Assembly: GCF_954871325.1 (NCBI RefSeq)
Contig: NC_088775.1
Coordinates: 23,785,561-23,849,560, forward strand
DNA: 64,000 nt
Source: Gordionus sp. m RMFG-2023
Taxonomy: Eukaryota; Nematomorpha; Gordioida; Chordodea; Parachordodidae
Direction of reading: 5' to 3'
Positions within the stretch are counted from its first letter, which is position 1; every line of letters starts with the position of its first letter. Under the pieces are notes generated by a model. It did not search any database. It worked only from the letters and a program-made list of their open reading frames with translations, and was not told the DNA's origin. Below are positions 25,336 to 38,800 of this stretch, piece after piece. The translations under genes were made by a program, and so were the position numbers.

Positions 25336-26824
25336 ATGATTAAAGACAATATATCGGATGAAGAGTTGAGAACCAAGCTGAAAAGTTACGGAGCTACTTC
25401 AATTGGCCCAATCACGCAATCTACAAGAAGTGTTTATCTTAAAAAATTGCAAAAACTTATGAACGAAAAAAGTGAAATAACTATTAATGAGAAAAAGTTA
25501 GAGGATACACAAAATAAAGTACCAATAATTAGAAAAACGCGATATAATATTTATAAGGAAAATAATGAAAATATTATTAACATTCAAACAACTGTACCTG
25601 ATGCAACGTTCATTAAAAGTTCCACTCCAATCATAAATTCATCAATTAAAAAAATTACAAAAACCTTTAATGTAGATGTAAATAAAAATGAATTAAAAAT
25701 TTCACCCAAATTAACTGTTATTCCTTCAACACCATCGCCTCCATCAAACAAATTTTCCCCTATAAAATCAAATTACAAAGTCCAAAATATACCTCAAATT
25801 GACTTATCTTCTATATTTAGTTCTAAAAATAATTATAATAAGCCTAAACAACAAAGTTCAAATATTTTATACCCTAATTTAAATTTTTCTATCCTAAAAT
25901 CTAATGAACTAGGTAAAAGGAATGCATTATTTAATCAAGGAGATGAAATAATTAATAAAGCTATAAATAGTCAAAGAAATGATGAAATGTCACAAAATAT
26001 ATCACATTCTTCACCACTTCAATTTAAAGATGAAACCTCAAATCCCTATCCTATATTGAGATCAAAGAATTTGTTAATGTCACAAAATACACTCAGAAAT
26101 AGATTTGATCACGGTGATACCTTGGATGATAAATTTAGCTCAGATCATCATAATAATAAAAGTTGGGATAGAAATATAATGGAAGTGGATGACAATCAAG
26201 AAAGAAATTATATCAATGAAAATTTTGGAAATATAAATAAATCAGATAATTATATACCTGTTAGAAATTACCTTGATATAAACCCAAAATATAGATCTTC
26301 ACATATAGATGATAAAAATATTTTGGATTCAAGATCAAACTATAGCTCTAATCCTAATAATTACCAGAATAGAATAAACACTAACCAAGAAGATAATATT
26401 GATGACCAAGATAATCATTATATATCTCGTTATTTAAATTTTTTCAAATCTAAAATTATTCCAAACAATTATAACCATGATCAAAATAGTAGGTGTAGCA
26501 GTTTACAATATGAAAATCCAATAAAAATTTCTCCCACCAATAGCAAAAGGAATTTAATGATGCGCAATCAACTTAAAAATGAAAAAAATCCTTATTTAGA
26601 TTATTATAGCCATTACTACAATTGTGGAACAAAATTTAATTATGCATATTACTTTAATCATATCAAATCATTTTTGTCAAGATCTTTCCATTTCCTAATA
26701 AAACCATCCAATTTGCAAAATATTTTATCAGTTGCTTTAGTTTTAGGCCTTATTCTCTTATTATCATCTGCCTATTATAATTTCAAAGATTCTTTAACTA
26801 ATCAAAATATGATACAAATTAAAG
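25336..26824 (+). CDS. LEMD3: MAN1 exon 1: LEM domain, disordered linker, TM1
   Basis: Residues about 4-44 form the LEM domain: LRTKLKSYGAT then GPITQSTRSVYLKKLQKL, matching the helix-loop-helix core that contacts BAF. Residues about 45-455 are Asn/Ser-rich and probably disordered, as in the nucleoplasmic region of other MAN1 proteins. Residues about 460-481 (NILSVALVLGLILLLSSAYY) are the first membrane span. The exon ends after AAAG before GTTGAT (phase 1). The frame stays open only two more codons, so the frame stop at 26829 is intronic. Confidence 0.93.
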
Positions 26825-29800
26825 GTTGATTTATATATTTTTTAAATATTAAATAGTTATGTATATATAGGAGAGAAAAAATTTGCTTGTAGTGGAAATG
26901 ATCAAGTTCAAATATTAATACAATTCTTAAAATAAATATGTTAATATATAATAAAAAATAATTTTAGAAATGTATTATGGAAAATGAGCACATTTTTGTA
27001 GTGAAACTTGTTAGGTTAATATATGATCTATTATCTAAGCGTGCTGGTAAAACTTATTCCTAAAAATATAATTTTTGGGCTGTTTTGATCCACATATTTT
27101 TTATTGATCTGATCCAATATTTACCTATATTACTATAAACCTTATCCAATATTTATATTGATTTTTATTTACCAACTATCTTTTAATCAATATTATTAAA
27201 AATAAACACTTTTTATTTAAAAAAACTAAACTAACGTATGTGTATTTTGTTTTTATGTTCTCCAATATTATGACTGAATGTATAGTATTGTTAAATAGCT
27301 CAATTAACTATTATAAATCAAGATTTTAAGCAAAATATTATTACTTAAGTCTCAATTTTGCCAATAGATGTTCAAACTATAATGTCATTGGCAAATATTT
27401 AAAAATTGGTAATTTACTCTTAGCTAAAATCTTTATTTAGCCATTTTTAAAAATTGTATAAATTGAGCCTTTTAACAATTAGAACTGAATGTGACTTGTT
27501 AGATATTTTATCCAACAAGAAATTTTAAATTTAGTTACTCTATCTTTCAAAATAATTTGATTTTTTTAAGCTTTACAAATAAATTGAATTTTGGTTCCTT
27601 TTATTTATTTATTATCATTATGAAATTATCTATAAAATAAAAAATATTATATTATACAATCATAGAATAACCAAAAACTATTAAAATATTGGATTGGATT
27701 GGGTTTTTTTAAAAATATTGGCCCATTCCAATTTTTTAATAAACACAAAATATCCAATCTTGAATTAAAATTGGTACAGTTACAGCCTTATTTTATTTAA
27801 ATAAATATGATTGTTAATTCTTCTGTGCTATTTATAAATTTTTCAAAATGAGTAAAATTATATCTAGTTTTGTTAAAAATTTTGATTTATCAGATTTTTT
27901 TATAAAAATAGCTAATAGCATTTGCAAATGTTTTTTAAATTAAAACACTTTGATGTTTAAATTGAATTGGTATTTTTAAAAATATGAAAAAATAATAACT
28001 TTAAATTGTATTATTTGAATTTGACTGTTATATATTTCTTCAGTATTTTATTTGAAATTATCAGTAATTTTAAAAATAGTTGGTTTATTATTAAGTTTAC
28101 CCATATAAAATTAATATGTAAGTGTATCCTTTAAATATATATTTTTTGGTATTTTAGATTTGCCAGTATATATTTTTTCCATGATATTTTAATTGATATG
28201 TCATTAAATATATTTTTCATTTATTTTTTAAATTATTACCAAAAAAAATGTGATTTAAATCTGAGATTTGCAAGACCTGCCATTTCAGCCTGCTAAGATA
28301 TTTTGCACAAATGGCCTATCTCAGCTCGTCTTTAAATGTTTGTTCAGTCCATAAAAGCTCAATATTTTTTTTTATTTCCCAGCCTGGCCCTTTAAAATCT
28401 TATGAACAGCAGGTCCAGTCCATTAAAATTTTATGAAAGATCCAGCATAGCTTTTAATTTTCTATACATTAGGGAATAAATTTTTTTATTTGAATTATAG
28501 ATTTTGGTGAATTAGCAGTAAAATGAAAATAAAAAAGCCTCTTGTTTTTATTTTATATCAAAGAATATTAGTAAAATTTAATATCATAAATTTTTGAGGC
28601 TTGTTTTTATGTATGAATCGCCCAACACTGTCCATTAGATATTTTTCTCAGTCTGTCTCATAATAATTTTTTTTTAAAGAGGACTGGTGTAAAATTAATT
28701 TGTGGGTAAAAATTTGTTATTATAAATAATTTTGTATAAATTTTAAGATTTTTGATACAAAATATAAATTATATTTATTATAAAATGTTAAATTTTTTAA
28801 AATTGAATCAAACGTTATTAGCTTGTGATATAATTTTTTTTAAAGCTAAAGTTTCTAGATAATAATGGTAGGAGATGACAGCCAAATAAATTTATGATAT
28901 ATCCAAGATATAAAGATTATAAGCTGATAAGGCTATATCTTTAAAAAAAATTATAAAAATTTAGTTGTTAATAAATTTTGCTTATATCTTTCCCATGAAC
29001 TTTAGTAAAAAAGGAAACTATAATTACAGTTTGAAATGCTCTTCAAAATTAAATTTAGATATTTTATACGGTGATATTACAAATTAAAAAGATTTTTTAT
29101 AATTACACAAATATAATTTTCTAGCATATTTACCTAAATCTCAAAAAAAATTGTGAAATATCCTTTTTAAGTTAAGTCCAAAAAATCGTTTACAATGAAA
29201 TTACAAAATTACAAAATTTTTTATAATTACTCAAACAGAATTTTCGAGCATATTTTACCAAAATCTCAAAAAAAAATTGTGAAATATTTTTAATAAGTTA
29301 AGTCTAAAAAATCATTTATGGTGAAATTACAAATCAGAAATTTTTTTAATCTTCTTTAACAAAAATCTTTCTTTAATTTTGTAACCATTCAAAAAATTTT
29401 TACTTAAACTTTTGCGAAATTTTATTTTCAAATTCTGATTATAACAATTTTCACTGATAATTCCTAATTCTATCTTTGTCCAATAATAATTTTTTTTTTA
29501 TAAAATCATAAAACAAATTCTTATCAATAATAAAAAAGAATTTACATAAAAAATTGGTTAATGATAGTCACTACCTTAAAGTAATACCTATCAAATTTGT
29601 ATTTTGTTTATTTTTCATTTGGATAGACAATACCAAATTTATTTATAATATATATTTGAAAAATCATAATATATATGGGAAGCCTCTGTGGCCTAATCGG
29701 CAAGAGCGTCGCTTACCAATCCGATGATTATGGGTTCGAATCCCAGCAATGATCATTTTTTCTTCTTAATTTAACTTGGTGGTTCCGTCCTTGGTTAATG

Positions 29801-32800
29801 ATACATAGGAGGCCGGACTCGACCACGTGATTCCGTTATAATATTTATTAAATAAGGTCTTATTACATTTTAATAAATTTTGGTCGGTATTTAGCAAATT
29901 TGGTTGGTATTTAGAAAAATGGTATCGTTGACTTGGTAGTGACTATCATTAACCTAAAAAATTAAGCAATCCAATTTTCTTAAATCATATAAAAATTTTA
30001 AAAAAATTAAAGCAATTAATATATAAAGGTAAATGCATTTCTAGTTATTATTATAATAGATAGTAACTAATGCAAGATTATGTTAATCTAAAAAATAGAA
30101 GAAATATATCATAAAGGGGGAAGAAAATAAGAAAGGAAAAGTAGATATAGGAAAGCTCTTTAGAAAGATTCGTTTAAGCCAATGTGGTTTGCATCAAGAA
30201 AAGCGATGACTAACCTCTGTCTAAGGTAGAAACCCTCTCGAGACTCGCCGAAGAGCTTAGATATTTGAATCCAAAATTTGAAGAGGGATAAAACATGTTT
30301 ACCACAGGAAACTAATTTTGAACAAAAAAAGAAGAATTCTCAACGTCCTACAAAACTCGGATCTTTGAAGCATAATCTTGATTTTCTATACGCCTACGAC
30401 ATACATAAATGATTTTTTACCTGCAGAATTTGCGGTTTGTCTTTTTGTCCAGTGTCTTCTTGCCTGGGTCATTTTGTCCAGGACATTTCTGTCCGTGATT
30501 CACATCTATCACTACCCAATTTAAGATTTTTACTGATCAAAATAGCTGATCAATTTTGTATTTAATTACCAATTTTATACTGGGTAAAAATGGAAAAAAA
30601 TATATTCTGATTAAAAATAGTGAAAATTTTGAAAATAATATAGGTTTTAATGATTGATCTTTAATATTTATGACAACGAAAATGCTTCGATTTGATTACC
30701 TAGTCGCCAAGATTTCACTAATAGATTTTTTTTAAAAATCGGCTAAATTTTTAACAACACTCATTTGATAATTATTTTATATTTTAAAGTTGATTATTCT
30801 ATTTTAAGTCTAACCAATATTTAATTAATTGATAATAGTCGTTTTTTTCTATAAATTTAATAGTTTTGTTAAACGACTTTATTTTTAGAAACGGCTAACC
30901 CCAAGAGATTTTGCTCAGATGGCAAAAAGGCTAAACATCTATTAACGAAATCTCGAGGCATGCGTAACATTTTTTGGCTAAAATATTTGATTAGCCTTTT
31001 TTAATCGAACCAATACCTATCTGTTTTATGTATTGATTACATTATATATATGTTTTAAAAAATTTATTTCAGTTTAATATCAGTCATTTTTTTTAATGTT
31101 TAAAAGGGCGATATCAGTGCAGTTTTATCAACCTCGGACCTAAAAATTATTCCATTGATGATATTTTATTGCATCTCAAAGCCAAATACGTAATTTTCAT
31201 AATATTACATCGTATAAAATTAAATATTGGATTTATAACAATTTAAATTTATATGAATGAATATTAAAGTTAAAAAAAATTAACATCAATTATCATTATT
31301 AATTTTTTTTAAAGAATCAGCTGATTCTTGTAAGTTCATCATTATAATTTAAAGTGTCAAATGCACTATAATTTAAAAAAAATAGGGTTGGCATGGTCAA
31401 TCGTTTTTTTAAAATATTTAATTTAGTCACGTGGTGCACTTTTTCTGGGATATATTGACTTTGTGCTTTTATACATTTTAAATCTATGAATAAAATTTCT
31501 TTTTTAAAAAATAACAATATGGTTAAAATGTTGTTTAACATGTTTTTTATCGCTCTGTTTAGATCCCTGCTCCCCTATCTCCTAATAATCTTTAGCTATA
31601 TAATTCTAATCATAAAAAATAGCCAGGTATCCCCAAATTTCAAATGAACGAATACTTAGTGTCGGCTATCAAGATGATGATGGACAATCCTCACTGGGGG
31701 ATCAAGTAATTACCAAATATATATGCCAATTCCTATTACTTATAATAATAGCACGTCTATTCACTAATGTCACTCGACTATAACATGTAAATATAGTTGT
31801 TAGCAAGAGCTTGAAACTGGAAACCCCGAATTAGGGTACCAGTTTCTAACGAAAACTCAACTTGTTTAATATAAAATGTTTTATGATTCATTTAACGTTT
31901 ATTTTTTGAATTTTTTAAAAATTTGATTGTTGAGTTTTGAAAGCAGATCGAACTCTCGGAGCCATATCTAATAACCAGAACTTAGATAACATTTACAAAT
32001 TTTTTCAGGAGCCGGTATCAATTTTTAAAAGAAAATATTGGGAGCTCGAGAATCAGAACTATTTTTAGTGTATAAGTTCTAGATTATGTTCTGGCTACTG
32101 TATATATATATGGTGTGTTATTCCTGATTGCACACCACCATGTAATGGAATTCATTTTACACTAGATCTCGGAATTATTCTTATTAATAAGATCTCCTCT
32201 ATAATCATTTTTGTTTCTTTCATCTCGCATCTTAAGAGTGCTTTATTTATTCTATGTAGTCTTTAATGATTTATCCATTATATTATAATATATATTATGC
32301 TATGCATTGTATATAATCAAATCAAATAGCTTAGCGGATAAATCGGGCTATAACAGCAAGATCAAACTGCCAACCGCTTACGACGTATATTGGTTAGAAT
32401 CCGCGCGCCCCTACATACCCCTCTGGTGCTCGGGTTTCAAGGGACTCGGATATTTGCTCTCCAAAATCTTTTCCTATTCATTAAGTTTTTATTTATTATT
32501 TTTTAAATTATTTTTTGATATTTTGAATCCGACTCTTAGGGTAATTTTGGATAGGAGATTGGGATGAAACCATGCGAACAACTCGAAATGGAAATATAAA
32601 GAAAGTGTAGCAAATTGGCAGTAGGAAGGGTAGAAAGTAAACTATAGAAATTGGTCATTAGGAGTTGGAATATTTTCTTGAATTAGACTTTTTTAGGCTG
32701 AATTTCCACATACTTTTGGAATTTAGACTGCTTCACATTCCAACCTAGAAGTTCCTTTCTCAATTTTTCAGGATCCCAACTTAGTGTAGGTCCTGATGAA

Positions 32801-35800
32801 TAATAATCTTTACGATTTTAATTTTTTTTGTCATAGTATACAAACAATATTAACTTGCTCCTTAGTAATAGGGTTTTTTTTACCTCCTTGCTATACCTAA
32901 TTATTGAGGATTTCTTGACTTATTGTGGAACTATATCGAAGTCCCATGGTGATACTAAGTATTTAGTTGTCCAATCTCTTGATGAAATTTTTTTAATTCA
33001 TGTTTTATTAAATGTCAAAATTAATAATTGATGCGAATTTTAAAAAATATATATTATAGTCCTGATCTTTTTGTCACTCTTGGGGTTCGTTTCATTCAAA
33101 TTCATCTGTTATAAAAGGCGCCAAAACGAAAAGGTCTATCAAATGATTCGCAAAGCTCTAGGTTATTATTTTTTATATCACATATTTGAAAATAAGATAT
33201 AATCCCAAAATTTCCTAAAATTAAAAAATTGTGAATATTATATATCATTCATTTCATACTATTAATGCTCCAGCATGCTATATATATTTAATGTAATGTT
33301 GTTAAACGGCTCAATTTTAGCCGATTTTTAAAAACTGCTAGCTCAATATTTTATCCATAAAAATATTACGCAAGCCTGAAGATTTTGTTTATAGACGGTA
33401 CAAAGTAGGACATCTATTAGCGATATCTTGAGGCTTAGGCCATATTGCTAAAATATTGAGTTAGCCGTTTTTAAAAATTAACTCAAATCGAGCCGTTTAA
33501 CAACACTAATTTTATGCATATTATCAGGATTAGTGTTGTTAAAAAGTCGAGTTCTTACGACTTGCGACTCGAGTCGTAGTCGTAAAAAACGGCTCCGACT
33601 CAAGCCAATCAAGGAGCCGCATGAGCCGACTCATGTAGTCGGCTCGCTTAGTCAGCTCGTGTAGTCGGCTCGCTTAGTCGACTCATGAAGTGGGGTACAT
33701 GTTAGCAACACTTATTTTAGCTAATTTACGTCAAAAAAATTTAAAAACTTTAAAAACAACGATTATGACAATGGTCACTTATCAATGGTACATCTTCACT
33801 AAAATTTTATTTAAACATGTTAGCAATACTTATTTTAGCCCATTTACGTCAAAAAATTTAAAAAACTTTAAAAACAACGATTATGACAATTGACACTTAT
33901 CAATGGTACATCTTCACTAAAATTTTATTTAAACATGTTAGCAATACTTATTTTAGCCCATTTACGTCAAAAAAATTTAAAAAACTTTAAAAACAACGAT
34001 TATGACAATTGACACTTATCTATGGTACATCTTCACTAAAATTATATTTTAACATGTTAGCATTACTTATTTTTGCCCATTTACATCAAAAAAATTTAAA
34101 AACTTTAAAAGCAACGATTATGACAATTGTCACTTATCAATGGTACATCTTCATTAAAATTTTATTTTAACATGTTAGCAATACTTATTTTAGCCCATTT
34201 ACGTCAAAAAAATTTAAAAAACTTTAAAAACAACGACTATGACAATTGTCACTTATCAATGGTACATCTTCACTAAAATTTTATTTAAACATGTTAGCAA
34301 TACTTATTTTAGCCCATTTACGTCAAAAAAATTTAAAAAACTTTAAAAACAACGATTATGACAATTGACACTTATCTATGGTACATCTTCACTAAAATTT
34401 TATTTTAACATAATACTTATTTTAGCCCATTTACGTCAAAAAAATTTAAAAAACTTTAAAAATAACGATTATGACAATTGTCACTTATTAATGGTACATC
34501 TTCACTAAAATTTTATTTAACCCTTTCGCGCCCAGCGAGATCATTTGTCATCAAAATTTTTAATCAATTAATTTTTATATTTAAGAAACTAATGGTTGGT
34601 ACTTAGAGATATTAATTTATAAAACAATATTTATTATTTCGTATTTTATCATTAACCTGTCAAAATCATTATTTTATTATATCAAAATGTCAAAATCATT
34701 ATTTTATTATATCAAAATACAAGTATTTTTTGTTCATGGGAAATATTCCGGGCGCGAAAGGGTTAAACATGTTAGCAATACTTATTTTAGCCCATTTACG
34801 TCAAAAAAATTTAAAAAACTTTAAAAACAACGATTATGACAATTGTCACTTATCTAGGGTACATCTTCACTAAAATTTTAATATAACATATTTACAATCT
34901 ATATTTTTACCCACTTGCGTCAAAAAATTTCAAAAATCTTTAAAAATAACGATTATGACAATTGTCACTTATCTATGGTACATCTTCACTGAAATTTTAA
35001 TTTAACATCTTTACAATATAAATTATATTTTTACATTTTTGTTTTATAAAAATTAGGTATATAATCCCTGAAGCTGAATTCGGGTCATGAGCCATTTTTA
35101 GTTACAACATGAATATTCTTATAATTTTGTACACATTAATCAGTAACTCAAAATTTAGTAATTTACCAGATATAAAAAAACAAAAAAATTGAGCAGACCC
35201 AGCGAGTCGACTTACACGAGCTGACTAAGTGAGCCGACCAATGCGGCTCATTTAGTCGACTCAAGTCAAAGTCGTTTTATCGACTAGAAATTAGGCTCGA
35301 GTCGCAGCTAAGTCGACTCGGCTTAGCCTTTAACAACAGGATACCATTTGAGTTGCAATTTTTAATATTATTGCAATTGTTAATATACAGGAGGGTTCTA
35401 TTAATCTCCTATAACTATTTTGTATTACATTTTAAAAGTTAGTCCTACATTATACACGTGAATCGCATAATAAACCTTATCCTTGCATATTTTCCTTAGA
35501 GAAAAATGTCTGAAGAAAAAATATGAAACTTTTTCATTAGAAAACTTTTTTATTTTTTCAAGCAATATCGGCTGAATATTTAGTGTTCTATGTCTAGATC
35601 TTTATTTTTACAAAATTCTTAATTTTCGATAAATTTATTTCAGTATATATATATATATTCCTCTCCAATCAACAAATATTTTAAAAAAAATTCTAAATTC
35701 TCCTGATAAATATAAAATGGATATCGATCCCTCTAATACTCGGCCCACGATTTCACGAATATTTTTGCTATAATTAGAAATATATAATATATTTAAAATA

Positions 35801-38800
35801 TTGATTGACAATTGTATAATATTTCAGATATAGTCATGAAAAACGATGAAGCTTACAAAAATTCTTCTGCGAAGGATACCGAGATTTTTCCTTACATTGC
35901 GATTTCACACGTCAGGGACATGCTAATTCCGCCCAACAAACGGTTATTGCAATTTAAAACAAGAAAGAATATATTTGAGGAATCTCCTAGTAGTGATGAT
36001 TACCTATTATAAGTTGGGTAATGCCTAAATAATGGCTAATTCGTATCAGGAAATTAACTTATTGCTTTTTTTTGAACTATAATTCCAAAAAACCATATCC
36101 AAAAAGAATAGTATTCTTTTAAATAGTTTGTCGCTTCTCGTTTAAAATCGTAAAATTCTTTAATATTAAATTTAAATCTTGGTTTGAGATATCATTGATT
36201 TGAATATTATAGTTATTTTTTATTCCTATGAATAAATAAAAAAATTATCAATTATCCTCCAGTTTTTTTTTTGAATAAATAAAAAAATTATCAATTATCC
36301 TCCAGTTTTTTTTAAAAAAAAAATCAGAATATTCATTAATATTCATTAATATTAAATATATTATATTTATTTATTCTTTGAAATATTCCATTTTTTTAAT
36401 CCCCATAAATTTTTCACTGGAGGGAATTGAAATAAATTGTCGAAAAAACAGACAAGAATTAAGATCAACATGGACTCAGGTGCTCTATCACATGAACAAT
36501 GATGATTCTAGGATAAGGGTTGAGGCTCAGACCATTCACGGAGAACCTTTCGAAGTGTGGAAATGGATTCCCCACTATCACCATATCGAAGAGGTTAATA
36601 ATTGCATTTCAAGCATATTTTACACATTTAAAATCGGAGATGCACTTATAACAGAGACTTGCAGAAGTACCATTTACACCACCCGGCCTAGCCCATGTTT
36701 TATATATTCAGATCCGGTGTAGTATTGTAAAATCAGTACCATCTAAAATCAATATCATATTGATAATTTATGACCGAACCTCAACTTTTACAAATAAAAT
36801 CTAATATAATTTACAAATCTTTGAATCGACATTTATAGATGAAGCCAGTTTTAATATTATTGCAATAAAATATATATATACAAAGAAAAATAGTTGTTTC
36901 AGTTTAAAAGAATAATTTAAAACATTAAGATTTTATTTTATAAATTTCTATATAAAAAATTTTGTATGCCATATTAAATTTTATTCAGCTAAATAATTAT
37001 ATATGCATCCAAAAAATAAAATGACAATTTTAAGAAGCCAACAGGAAATGATTAAAACATAATCAGAATGATAGATATTGATTGAGATCCTTTGACGTAA
37101 TAGAAACTCTCATTTGTCTGTGATTAGCTTAAGCTTTTGTCTATCAAAATTTTAAGGCTTGAGATCCCAATAATACGATGGAAATGAAGAAAACTTTTGT
37201 ATATTGTATTTATTTAAAATTTTCTGCAGGATGGAGTTGAATAAACAATATAATTTTAACCATAGGAAGAAAATTATTACAAATAATGAGTAAACAAATA
37301 AAAATTATATAGGATATTAAAAATTGTAAAATAAATAAATTCCCTGAAAAATTATATAAAAGAGAAAATCATTTTTATAATCATTTAAATATATTTAAAA
37401 CTATTAAATCTATTTTAAATAAATTTTTTATAAATTGAAAATGTTCGCCAATATTTTTGAAGCGATGAAAAAATATATAATTATAAATATTTTACAATCG
37501 CCAATATATTTGAAACGATGAAAAAATATATAATGAATAAATATTTTACAATTTTAATGACCGCCAATATATTGAAGATGAAAAAATATATAATGAATAA
37601 ATATTTTGCAATTTTAATGGCCGCCAATATATTTGAAGCGATGAAAACATCTCTTAAAGATCAATACGATATTGATTCTGCAATACCAAAATATCACTAC
37701 GGTATTTAAGCTATAATGGGTATTGATTTCACAATCCTACAAAGGCCTGGATTTTTTTAAAATATATTACATTTATTTATAATTTTTATACCTAATAACG
37801 GCTATATATTCGGTGAAATATACAGCCCGGTCTTGGTATTTTTTTTGAAATTTTTTTTTAGGCCTGCTCGGGTATTTAAAAAAATTTTTTAAGCTCGATC
37901 CGTGTACTCGGCCATAGGGCCTGCAGGTTTCTGACTTATACTCAAAAATAATAATTGAACGCTCATAAATTATTAGGTTTTATCCTGACTCATCTTATTT
38001 CCAAGAAAGAGACTATTTAGATTTAATAATACTAGCTTAAAATCTTAATAGACTGGTTGGTCTAATCAGAAATACGTTTCAAAAAGAAGGCGAACAGGGC
38101 ACGGTCTTAAAATATTTTTCAGTTGTTATTTTCCTTTTTTTTTTACAGTTTTAGAAATCTTATATTAATTATTAAATATGTCATCTTGATATAAAATGTG
38201 AAAATGTGAAATTGAAATGGATCACTAACAAAGTTTTTTTTAGAAAGAATGGCTTAATTTCAAGTTGTAGATGATTTCAAAAACTTTTGCCTTTTGGTCG
38301 AATTTATAGTATTCACGAAAATAGCGATGTATTTGCCTTGTTTTTTTTGAATAATTAGTGTTTGTTAAAAACCTCGATTATTTAACCAATTTTTAAAAAA
38401 AAACGACAATGACCTAAATCTTGATATTTCGCCAATAGATGATCTAAAATTTGGCCCTCATTTATACACTCTGTATAATGGGCATTTTTTAAAAAATAAA
38501 TTTTAGCAATTGCAAAGGAAATGATTTTTCACAATAACCAGAGATATAACAAGTATCGAACCGATCATATCGCAGTATCGGTTATTATTAGATATCGGCA
38601 TCGAATTGGTATCAATATCGGCAATAAGAGGGGTATCAGGGCATCTCTGACAATATCCAATATTTTACTTATTATTATTACTAGAAATTCTCATATTCTT
38701 AATACCACTGTATAAAATGGATTTGTCAGTGTTAAAATTTGATTAATTAGCTCGATAACGATTTATGATTAACATGGAAGAAAGAAGAGAAAAATAAATA

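Larger units (their letters stand above)
33530..35345. mobile_element. Foldback element carrying the 119-bp satellite
   Basis: About 160 bp at each end are inverted copies rich in CGAGTCGACTC and GTCGGCTCG motifs. The left begins GTGTTGTTAAAAAGTCGAG and the right ends CTTTAACAACAGG. Between them lies the satellite array. The GTTGTTAAA tips link it to the small MITE immediately upstream. I found no convincing target duplication. Confidence 0.75.

Noticed and set aside
31118-31189. MAN1 exon 3 starting at the CAG acceptor before 31118
   Set aside because: That start is out of phase with exon 2; the upstream AAAAG acceptor at 31105-31106 keeps phase and gives AGRYQC.
32434-32567. Continuation of MAN1 exon 5 to the frame stop
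   Set aside because: Although hydrophobic, it would break phase with exon 6, which provides a better second membrane span; the donor at 32434 fits both sides.
37518-37709. 63-codon frame in MAN1 intron 8
   Set aside because: It is the translation of a 60-bp tandem repeat; the short tail after the repeat has no splice context that MAN1 needs.
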